From: an uncultured Desulfuromonadales bacterium
GTDB taxonomy: Bacteria; Desulfobacterota; Desulfuromonadia; Desulfuromonadales; Geopsychrobacteraceae
Assembly: GCA_947259685.1 (NCBI GenBank)
Contig: CAMYNC010000190.1
Span: 1 to 6,127, forward strand
DNA: 6,127 nucleotides
Direction of reading: 5' to 3'
Position numbers and translations under genes: made by a program. The notes below the pieces were generated by a model. That model was given only the letters and a program-made list of their open reading frames with translations. It was not told the DNA's origin and searched no databases. Positions 1 through 6,127 of this stretch are shown one piece after another. Position 1 is the first letter of the stretch. Each line of letters opens with the position of its first letter.

Positions 1-888
1 AAGGTTCAGTTCCGGCGCCGGCGAAATCATTTCCATGTTCGCTTCCCAGAAAGCATCTAATGACCCGACATCGCGCCAGTATGCCAGCCCGCCGGTTTCA
101 GGATCGCGGAAGGGGTAGGCAATGACTTTTTGACTGTCGATGATCGCCGGAATGATATTTTTACCGAAATCGTGCTCTGAGTTGGAATCCTGCCCATCAG
201 TTTCCAGCAGGTCGAAGAGAAACTCGGTATTGAAGATATAGTTGCCCATTGAGGCCAAAGTCAAGCCTGGCTTGCCAGGGATTTCTGCTGGCTGCGGAGG
301 TTTTTCATCAAAAGCGATGACCCGGCTGTCTTTATCGACACTCATGACTCCGTAAGCCCCTGCTGCCTCTTCAACCGGCACTTCTAGGCAGGAAACCGTC
401 ATGTCAGCGCCTTTTTCCACATGTTCAAGCAGCATCGGCCGATAATCCATCTTGTAAATGTGGTCGCCGGAAAGAACCATGATATATTTAGGCCGGGTCG
501 CGCGGATGATATTAAGATTCTGGTAAACGGCATCCGCCGTTCCCTGATACCAGTCTTCAGAATATTGCTGCGAGGCGGGCAGGATTTCGACGTATTCATT
601 CAGCTCCTGTTTGAAGTGACTCCAGCCGCGCACCAAATGTCGGATCAGGGAATGAGATTTATACTGAGTCAGGATGCCCATGCGCCGGAGTCCGGAATTG
701 ACACAGTTGGAGAGTGGAAAATCGATGATCCGGTATTTGCCGCCGAAGTGAACCGCCGGTTTGGCCCGATAATCGGTCAATTCATGAAGCCTGGAGCCTC
801 TGCCGCCGGCGAGAATTAATACCAGGGTATCTCGCGTCAGCTGGCTGACATAACGATAAATAACATTTTCATTCGGCTGATCGATCAT
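1..888 (-). CDS. glgC: Glucose-1-phosphate adenylyltransferase (ADP-glucose pyrophosphorylase), 3' end outside window
   Basis: The enzyme makes ADP-glucose and pyrophosphate from ATP and glucose-1-phosphate, the committed and allosterically controlled step of bacterial glycogen synthesis in the cytosol. The 296 visible codons form the nucleotidyltransferase domain: [11 protein letters not shown] near residues 24-34, [17 protein letters not shown] near 41-57, WYQGTADA near 113-120 (Tyr114 matches the ATP-contacting tyrosine of E. coli GlgC), [10 protein letters not shown] near 140-149 (Asp142, catalytic), FDEKP near 193-197 (Lys196, matching the G1P-binding Lys195) and [15 protein letters not shown] near 270-284. 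Family members are about 420-430 residues, so roughly 125 C-terminal residues (left-handed beta-helix domain) lie beyond base 1. The ATG at 888-886 is chosen because AGGAG lies 7 nt upstream and the length matches E. coli. Odd point: Tyr40 replaces the Lys39 linked to fructose-1,6-bisphosphate activation in E. coli. Transcribed divergently from the fur-like gene. Confidence 0.97.
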   Translation of the reverse strand, partial: MIDQPNENVIYRYVSQLTRDTLVLILAGGRGSRLHELTDYRAKPAVHFGGKYRIIDFPLSNCVNSGLRRMGILTQYKSHSLIRHLVRGWSHFKQELNEYVEILPASQQYSEDWYQGTADAVYQNLNIIRATRPKYIMVLSGDHIYKMDYRPMLLEHVEKGADMTVSCLEVPVEEAAGAYGVMSVDKDSRVIAFDEKPPQPAEIPGKPGLTLASMGNYIFNTEFLFDLLETDGQDSNSEHDFGKNIIPAIIDSQKVIAYPFRDPETGGLAYWRDVGSLDAFWEANMEMISPAPELNL

Positions 889-924
889 CAATGATCTCCT
901 TGTAGGCTGTGGTTAGTGTCTACA

Positions 925-953
925 ATTAAACCCTTAGAAGTGGTCTTTAGCAA
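925..953 (-). promoter_or_regulatory. Predicted sigma70-type promoter of glgC
   Basis: Read on the minus strand, TTGCTA (953-948) and TTTAAT (930-925) are separated by exactly 17 bp and match the -35 and -10 consensus at 4/6 and 5/6 positions. A start near 918 would give a leader of about 30 nt carrying the AGGAG ribosome site at 900-896, 7 nt before the glgC ATG. An AT-rich tract at 967-988 lies between this promoter and the divergent fur promoter and could assist either one. The prediction rests on sequence match only. Confidence 0.55.
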
Positions 954-1011
954 CTTCAGAATCGGGTAAAAATATTAATTATTTATATCGGGACAAAGGT
1001 TCTCTTTTTCC

Positions 1012-1040
1012 TTGACCTTTCCCAGCGAGCTTACTATTTT
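1012..1040 (+). promoter_or_regulatory. Predicted sigma70-type promoter of the fur-like gene
   Basis: TTGACC (1012-1017, 5/6 of the -35 consensus) and TATTTT (1035-1040, 4/6 of the -10 consensus including the key TA...T) are 17 bp apart. The expected start near 1047 falls inside the adjacent palindrome at 1040-1054 and gives a leader of about 33 nt to the ATG at 1080. Prediction by consensus and spacing. Confidence 0.6.
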
Positions 1041-1054
1041 GAAAATCATTTTCA
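1040..1054. promoter_or_regulatory. Fur-type operator (perfect 7-1-7 palindrome)
   Basis: TGAAAATCATTTTCA is a perfect inverted repeat, TGAAAAT-C-ATTTTCA, with the 7-1-7 layout of Fur boxes (classical core TGATAAT-N-ATTATCA; one substitution per half site). It starts at the last base of the predicted -10 and spans the expected transcription start of the fur-like gene, the usual place for a repressor to block initiation. The inference is metal-dependent negative autoregulation. The divergent glgC promoter is more than 85 bp away and need not be affected. Confidence 0.7.
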
Positions 1055-1079
1055 GTGTTTTGCGGGAGTGAAGTCATCT

Positions 1080-1508
1080 ATGGATCAAATCAGCTATTTT
1101 ACTGAGTTTCTTAGCCGTAAAGGTCTGAAGAATACCAGCCAGAGAATGATTATCCTGGAAACCTTTATCGATTCAGACTCTCACTATTCAACCGAAGAAT
1201 TATACCTGAAATTGCGCGCCGCCTATCCGAAGATCGGCTATGCGACAGTACATCGGACCTTGAAACTGTTTGCCGAGTGTGGAATCGCCGCCGAGCGGCA
1301 TTTTGGTGACGGCCAGACACGTTTTGAACCGGTCACCGAGCACGAGCATCATGACCATCTGGTCTGTAAGGAATGTGGCCTGATTATCGAGTTTGAAGAG
1401 CCGCAGATCGAAGAGCTGCAGGAAAAAGTTGCCGCTGAACATGATTTTACCATTCAGACCCATCGGCTTGAGCTCTACGGGCTTTGCGCGGGCTGCAACG
1501 GGAAATAA
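1080..1508 (+). CDS. fur: Fur-family metal-responsive transcriptional regulator
   Basis: This is a small cytosolic DNA-binding protein of 142 residues, the usual Fur size, which with bound metal (probably Fe2+) represses iron-uptake genes. The N-terminal winged helix covers about residues 1-85, with GLKNTSQRMIIL as the first helix-turn-helix part and IGYATVHRTLKLF (52-64) as the recognition helix. HEHHDHLVCKECG (88-100) is the hinge and metal-binding motif; Cys96/Cys99 pair with Cys136/Cys139 (CAGC) as a probable structural Zn site. The dimerization domain runs to the C-terminus. The ATG at 1080 is preferred to the in-frame GTG at 1068, because GGGAG (1064-1068) overlaps that GTG but lies 11 nt before the ATG, and the E. 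coli Fur N-terminus has a similar length. The upstream palindrome suggests autoregulation. PerR or Zur cannot be excluded from sequence alone; Fur itself is the best match, with HHDHL, CGxxIEF and LYG all shared with E. coli Fur. The recognition helix has His58 where Fur proteins usually have Tyr. Confidence 0.9.
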   Translation: MDQISYFTEFLSRKGLKNTSQRMIILETFIDSDSHYSTEELYLKLRAAYPKIGYATVHRTLKLFAECGIAAERHFGDGQTRFEPVTEHEHHDHLVCKECGLIIEFEEPQIEELQEKVAAEHDFTIQTHRLELYGLCAGCNGK

Positions 1509-1556
1509 GAAAACGGTTCATTCTCCTTAAGTGGTTCAGGGAAGTGAATTGGTAGG

Positions 1557-1578
1557 GGCGACGCATGCGTCGCCTTTT
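1557..1578 (+). terminator. GC-rich palindrome with T-run, probable terminator after fur (or dispersed palindromic repeat)
   Basis: GGCGACGCATGCGTCGCC (1557-1574) is a perfect 18-bp palindrome, giving a stem of 7 bp with a CATG loop, followed directly by TTTTGATTT. It lies about 50 bp after the fur stop and well before the prfB leader, a sensible place for an intrinsic terminator. The T-run is short, so termination may be partial. The preceding TAGGG makes the whole unit resemble dispersed GC-rich palindromic elements common in bacterial intergenic regions, so it may be a repeat copy serving as a terminator. Confidence 0.55.
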
Positions 1579-1659
1579 GATTTGGTGGTCTGGCTCCCCG
1601 GCGTCAGGCCTCTCTAAAACCTGGATGAACCTGGGCTGTTTTTCCGTTTTTGTTTAAGT

Positions 1660-1665
1660 TATACT
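1660..1665 (+). promoter_or_regulatory. Candidate -10 element for prfB
   Basis: TATACT matches the sigma70 -10 consensus at 5/6 positions and would start transcription about 35 nt before the prfB ATG. No good -35 is present at 16-18 bp upstream; the region there is T-rich (1639-1652). The leader contains AAGGAG at 1689-1694, 10 nt before the start codon. Weak prediction. Confidence 0.35.
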
Positions 1666-1704
1666 GACCGGCTACTCATAAATATCTTAAGGAGATTGCT
1701 ATCT

Positions 1705-2800
1705 ATGTTCCGCGAACCGAAAGAGATCGTTAAAGAATTGCAGGAGAAACTTCAGGAATTATGGAGGTATCTTTGACGTCCCTGCCAAACGGGAAAGGGT
1801 CTCTGAGCTAGAGGCGGAGATTGCTCAACCCGATTTCTGGAACCAGGGGGATGCTGCTCAGGATCTGCTGCGCGAGCGGACCGGATTGCAGAAGATTGTT
1901 GAGGGGTGGGAGGGAGCCAATAGCCAGCTGGAGGACATTCAGGTCCTGGTTGAGTTAGGAGAAGAGGGGGAGGACCAGGAAACCCTTGATGAAGTCAATG
2001 AATTGCTTCCCGAAATCGAAAAACAGGTCGCCCAGATGGAATTCGCCCGGATGCTTTCTGGCGAACATGACGCAAATTGCGCGACCTTGACGATAAATGC
2101 CGGTGCCGGTGGAACTGAGGCCCAGGACTGGGCCGAAATGCTGCTCCGTATGTACCTGCGTTATTGCGAGCGCAAAGGCTTCAAGACTGAATTGACAGAA
2201 TGTCAGGCGGGCGACGAAGCGGGGATCAAGAGTGCGACCTTCAGTGTCGAGGGGGCGTACGCCTATGGCTATCTGAAGGCGGAAAATGGCATTCATCGAT
2301 TGGTAAGGATTTCACCTTACGATTCAAGTGCCCGACGACATACCTCTTTTAGCTCGGTGTTCGTCTTTCCGGAGTTGGATGATTCGATCGAAGTTGAAGT
2401 GGAAGACAAAGATCTTAAAGTCGATACCTTCCGCGCAAGCGGTGCTGGCGGCCAGCACATCAACAAGACCGATTCGGCAATCCGCATCACCCACATCCCA
2501 TCGGGAATTGTCGTGGCCTGCCAGAATGAGCGTAGTCAGCATAAGAACCGAGCAACGGCAATGAAGCAGCTTAAGGCCCGGCTCTACGAACAGGAAATGC
2601 GCAAAAAAGAAGAGGAGGCAGCAGCCTTTGCAGAGGACAAGAAGGAAATCGGCTGGGGGAGCCAGATTCGTTCCTATGTGCTGCATCCATATCGGATGGT
2701 CAAGGATCACCGCACCAGTCACGAGGTCGGCAACACCGATGCGGTTCTCGATGGTGATTTAGACGGCTTTATTGAAGCTTATTTATTGCAAGGAAAATAG
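1705..2800 (+). CDS. prfB: Peptide chain release factor 2 (programmed +1 frameshift at 1774)
   Basis: RF2 recognises UGA and UAA in the ribosomal A site and triggers hydrolysis of peptidyl-tRNA. Translation starts at the ATG at 1705 (AAGGAG 10 nt upstream), runs 23 codons to Leu23 (CTT 1771-1773), meets TGA at 1774-1776, then continues in the +1 frame from GAC at 1775: join 1705-1773 and 1775-2800, 364 residues against 365 in E. coli. The N-terminal helical domain covers about residues 1-110. The codon-recognition tripeptide is SPY at 203-205 (normally SPF). The catalytic GGQ is at 248-250 in SGAGGQHINKTDSAIR, followed by NERSQHKNR. The downstream frame also has an internal ATG at 1886 (residue 61), but starting there would remove conserved N-terminal sequence such as DVPAKRERV. 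Supply is autoregulated: low RF2 slows reading of the UGA and favours the shift. The gene stands alone between fur and guaB. Confidence 0.96.
1763..1777 (+). promoter_or_regulatory. RF2 programmed +1 frameshift signal
   Basis: GGAGG (1763-1767) acts as an internal Shine-Dalgarno element, placed 3 nt (TAT) before the slippery CTT (1771-1773) and followed by TGA C (1774-1777). The arrangement SD-TAT-CTT-TGA-C is the same as in E. coli prfB, including the C after the stop that weakens termination. Reading shifts from CTT TGA to CTT (T) GAC, joining Leu23 to Asp24. The reading frames are seen directly in the sequence; the mechanism is established for this gene family. Confidence 0.95.
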
Positions 2801-2841
2801 TTCACTGGCAACCCCGCGCCGGATAAAACAATGTCCCAAAA

Positions 2842-2876
2842 TTACGACGCTTTTTTTATTTTTAAATGCGCCGTAA
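2842..2876. repeat. Inverted repeat with T-rich loop upstream of the guaB promoter
   Basis: Arms TTACGACGC (2842-2850) and GCGCCGTAA (2868-2876) are complementary at 8 of 9 positions around a 17-nt loop that is almost all A/T (seven T, A, five T, then AAAT). The single mismatch is A-C on the plus-strand transcript but a G-U wobble on the minus strand. The T-run is in the loop, not after the stem, so this is not a standard terminator for prfB. The right arm ends 4 bp before the predicted guaB -35, so the A/T tract lies roughly where an UP element or a bending protein could act. Confidence 0.45.
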
Positions 2877-2880
2877 GTGC

Positions 2881-2909
2881 TTGACTCGGGGAGCCGATTC
2901 CGTTAGTTT
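2881..2909 (+). promoter_or_regulatory. Predicted sigma70-type promoter of guaBA
   Basis: TTGACT (2881-2886, 5/6) and TAGTTT (2904-2909, 3/6 but keeping TA...T) are 17 bp apart. The bases between the -10 and the expected start near 2916 are CACCGG, a GC-rich discriminator of the kind found at stringently controlled promoters, including E. coli guaB. The A/T-rich tract at 2851-2867 sits upstream at about -50 to -65. An alternative -10, TAAAAT (2917-2922), matches better but lacks a convincing -35 and would start very near the ribosome site. Confidence 0.55.
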
Positions 2910-2934
2910 CACCGGTTAAAATTCCCCCGCGTAA

Positions 2935-4416
<1,482 letters not shown>

Positions 4417-4420
4417 CCTG

Positions 4421-5980
4421 ATGTCTGATATCCACAGCGAAAAAATTCTAATTCTCGATTTTGGTTCCCAGTACACCCAGCTGATCGCTCGACGGGTGCG
4501 CGAGTCGCATGTATATTGCGAACTGCATCCCCATGACATGGGCTTGGCTGAGATCAAAGCGTTTAATCCGCAGGGGATCATCCTCTCCGGTGGACCCAAG
4601 TCGGTTTATGAACAGGGCGCGCCGCAGATCGAAGAAGAGCTCTTCGAGTTAGGTATTCCGGTCCTCGGCATCTGCTACGGCATGCAGCTGATGAGTCGTC
4701 ATTTCGGCGGTGAGGTGATTGCTGCCGGCAAGCGGGAATACGGTCATGCTGATCTGCAAGCGGCCGGCAACCCGGGACCTTTATTTGACGGCTTTTTCGT
4801 TGACGGCAAAAGTTCGGTCTGGATGAGCCACGGTGACCATGTGGAAACCATGCCGCAAGGCTTCGAGATGATCGCCAAAACCGCCAACGCTCCGGTTTGC
4901 GCTATCCAGAATGTCAGCCGCAACCTGTACGGCGTGCAGTTCCATCCCGAGGTCAATCATACCCCGCGCGGTGATGTCCTGCTGAATACCTTCGTGCGCA
5001 ACATCTGTGCCTGCAGCGGCAGTTGGACTCCGGGGAAGATTATCGAAGATGCTGTCGCACGAATTAAGCAGCTGGTCGGCAGCGATCAGGTGATTCTCGG
5101 TCTCTCCGGCGGAGTCGATTCCTCGGTGGCCGCTGCATTGATCCACCGTGCTATCGGTGATCAGCTGCACTGCGTGTTTGTCGATAATGGCCTATTGCGC
5201 TTCGATGAGGGCGATCAGGTGATGGCGACCTTCGCCAGCAACATGGGTGTGAAGATCACTCGGGTCAATGCCCAGCAACGTTTTTATGACGCTCTGGCCG
5301 GCGAGGCTGATCCGGAAAAGAAGCGCAAGGTCATCGGTGGTCTGTTCGTCGATATTTTTGAGGAAGAATCGAACAAGCTCAAAGATGCCAAGTGGTTGGC
5401 GCAGGGAACCATCTATCCTGATGTTATCGAATCGGCTGGGGCGAAAACCGGCAAGGCGCACAATATCAAGAGCCACCACAATGTTGGCGGTCTGCCAGAT
5501 TACATGAAACTTCAGCTGCTTGAGCCACTCCGCGAGCTGTTCAAGGATGAGGTGCGCACCGTCGGTGAAGAGCTTGGCCTGCCGCACCAGATGGTCTGGC
5601 GGCATCCGTTCCCTGGACCCGGTTTGGGGGTGCGGATTCTCGGTGAAGTAAAAGAAGAATACTGCGAAATTTTGCGCCGGGCTGACGCCATCTACATCGA
5701 AGAGCTATACGAAAGCGGTCACTATCATAAAATCAGCCAGGCATTTGCGGTCTTTTTGCCTGTCAAGTCGGTCGGTGTCATGGGTGATGGTCGTACCTAT
5801 GAGTACGTGGTCGCACTGCGCGCAGTTGAAACCAAGGATTTTATGACCGCCGGGTGGTATCCAATGCCTTACGAGGATTTGGCGCGGATCAGTAATCGGA
5901 TCATCAACGAAGTCAAGGGGATCAACCGGGTGACCTACGATATCTCGAGTAAGCCACCGGCCACTATCGAGTGGGAATAA
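4421..5980 (+). CDS. guaA: GMP synthase (glutamine-hydrolysing)
   Basis: GMP synthase converts XMP, ATP and glutamine to GMP, completing the pathway begun by GuaB. The 519 residues (E. coli 525) hold a class I glutamine amidotransferase domain (about 8-195) with catalytic Cys85 in GICYGMQ and His175/Glu177 in FHPE. The ATP pyrophosphatase domain follows, with the PP-loop SGGVDSS at 229-235, and then the dimerization/XMP-binding domain with [17 protein letters not shown] (393-409) and the family's C-terminal KPPATIEWE. All catalytic residues are present. The ATG at 4421 lies 4 bp after the guaB TAA, with GGGGA (4406-4410) 10 nt upstream inside guaB. The open frame extends back to 4250 inside guaB, but that part is not related to GuaA, whereas [20 protein letters not shown] starts like other family members. 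The spacing indicates cotranscription and probably translational coupling with guaB; a strong terminator follows. Confidence 0.98.
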   Translation: MSDIHSEKILILDFGSQYTQLIARRVRESHVYCELHPHDMGLAEIKAFNPQGIILSGGPKSVYEQGAPQIEEELFELGIPVLGICYGMQLMSRHFGGEVIAAGKREYGHADLQAAGNPGPLFDGFFVDGKSSVWMSHGDHVETMPQGFEMIAKTANAPVCAIQNVSRNLYGVQFHPEVNHTPRGDVLLNTFVRNICACSGSWTPGKIIEDAVARIKQLVGSDQVILGLSGGVDSSVAAALIHRAIGDQLHCVFVDNGLLRFDEGDQVMATFASNMGVKITRVNAQQRFYDALAGEADPEKKRKVIGGLFVDIFEEESNKLKDAKWLAQGTIYPDVIESAGAKTGKAHNIKSHHNVGGLPDYMKLQLLEPLRELFKDEVRTVGEELGLPHQMVWRHPFPGPGLGVRILGEVKEEYCEILRRADAIYIEELYESGHYHKISQAFAVFLPVKSVGVMGDGRTYEYVVALRAVETKDFMTAGWYPMPYEDLARISNRIINEVKGINRVTYDISSKPPATIEWE

Positions 5981-6001
5981 CCTAAGCGAATTCAAGTTGC
6001 T

Positions 6002-6034
6002 AAGGCCGTCAGAAGTTTCTGACGGCCTTTTTTT
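6002..6034 (+). terminator. Intrinsic terminator of the guaBA operon
   Basis: AAGGCCGTCAGAA (6002-6014) pairs perfectly with TTCTGACGGCCTT (6017-6029), with the inner pairs probably opening to form the loop, followed by an unbroken T-run at 6028-6034. It begins 21 bp after the guaA stop. Strong textbook form, with a GC-rich base of the stem directly before the T-run. Confidence 0.95.
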
Positions 6035-6037
6035 ATG

Positions 6038-6127
6038 GTGTGCCAGGCATGGCGCGTGGCGCGTAAGCGCCGTCCGGTTGGATGTGGTGTCCAACCGGTG
6101 ACTTGGGGGTGAAAGTCCCCTGCGGAC
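6038..6127 (+). mobile_element. Probable 5' end of a group II intron (continues past window)
   Basis: GTGTG at 6038-6042 matches the group II intron 5' consensus GUGYG and is followed by CCAGGCATGG, a typical start of domain I. Three compact hairpins follow: GGCGC-GTAA-GCGCC (6058-6071, with a GNRA tetraloop), CCGGTTGGA/TCCAACCGG (6074-6082 with 6090-6098, perfect 9 bp) and GGGG-TGAAAGT-CCCC (6106-6120), the last in the context GGGGGTGAAAGTCCCCTGC that recurs in domain I of bacterial introns. The dense structure with no reading frame fits a ribozyme, not a coding region. The proposed 5' exon boundary at 6037/6038 lies 8 nt past the terminator stem and 3 nt past its T-run. Introns of class IIC are known to insert just after terminators, but class cannot be assigned from 90 bases. 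The reverse transcriptase/maturase and domains V-VI, if present, lie beyond the edge. A degenerate fragment is the main alternative. Confidence 0.75.

Noticed and set aside
421..819. A 132-codon plus-strand open frame opposite glgC
   Set aside because: It is a shadow of glgC on the minus strand, which has clear conserved motifs throughout; no ribosome site or recognisable protein.
1068..1079. GTG at 1068 as the fur start
   Set aside because: The only Shine-Dalgarno-like sequence, GGGAG at 1064-1068, overlaps this codon, leaving no spacing; the ATG at 1080 has usable spacing and fits the family length.
1886..2800. RF2 starting at the internal ATG of the downstream frame
   Set aside because: This would remove 60 conserved N-terminal residues; the upstream frame plus the canonical frameshift signal gives the full-length protein.
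2851..2863. T-rich tract after prfB as its intrinsic terminator
   Set aside because: No GC-rich stem directly precedes the T-run; the only nearby stem encloses it as a loop.

Overview
The window reads as a chromosomal housekeeping segment from a mesophilic Gram-negative bacterium of moderate GC content. The protein types (an E. coli-like GlgC, a Fur with two CxxC pairs, RF2 with the programmed frameshift, a tightly spaced guaB-guaA pair) and my recollection of similar Fur proteins in Geobacter/Desulfuromonas relatives suggest the Desulfuromonadia ('Deltaproteobacteria'). That placement is an inference; no ribosomal marker is present.

Layout: (1) 1-888, minus strand: glgC (ADP-glucose pyrophosphorylase, glycogen synthesis), cut by the window's left edge so its C-terminal beta-helix domain is missing. 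(2) 889-1079: a divergent intergenic region with a promoter for glgC and, facing the other way, a promoter for a fur-family gene whose -10 and start region are covered by a perfect 7-1-7 Fur-type palindrome, implying autoregulation. (3) 1080-1508: the Fur-family regulator. (4) 1509-1704: a gap with a GC-rich perfect palindrome followed by T residues (terminator or dispersed repeat) and the prfB leader. (5) 1705-2800: prfB, peptide chain release factor 2, complete only if ribosomes shift +1 at the in-frame TGA at 1774-1776; the classical recoding signal is intact. (6) 2801-2946: a promoter region for guaB with an AT-rich tract and an inverted repeat. (7) 2947-5980: guaB (IMP dehydrogenase) and guaA (GMP synthase), 4 bp apart, an operon carrying out IMP -> XMP -> GMP. 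(8) 6002-6034: a strong intrinsic terminator. (9) 6038-6127: the 5' end of what looks like a bacterial group II intron (GTGTG start, stacked hairpins, GGGGGTGAAAGTCCCC motif), inserted just downstream of the guaA terminator and running off the right edge.

Most of the window is conventional. The most notable items are the putative group II intron beginning within a few bases of the terminator, the Fur box sitting on the fur promoter, the RF2 frameshift, and three residue-level departures from family norms: SPY in place of SPF in RF2, Tyr in place of the E. coli activator-site Lys39 in GlgC, and ATVHR in place of ATVYR in the Fur recognition helix. I found no evidence of a wholly undescribed system in this window.
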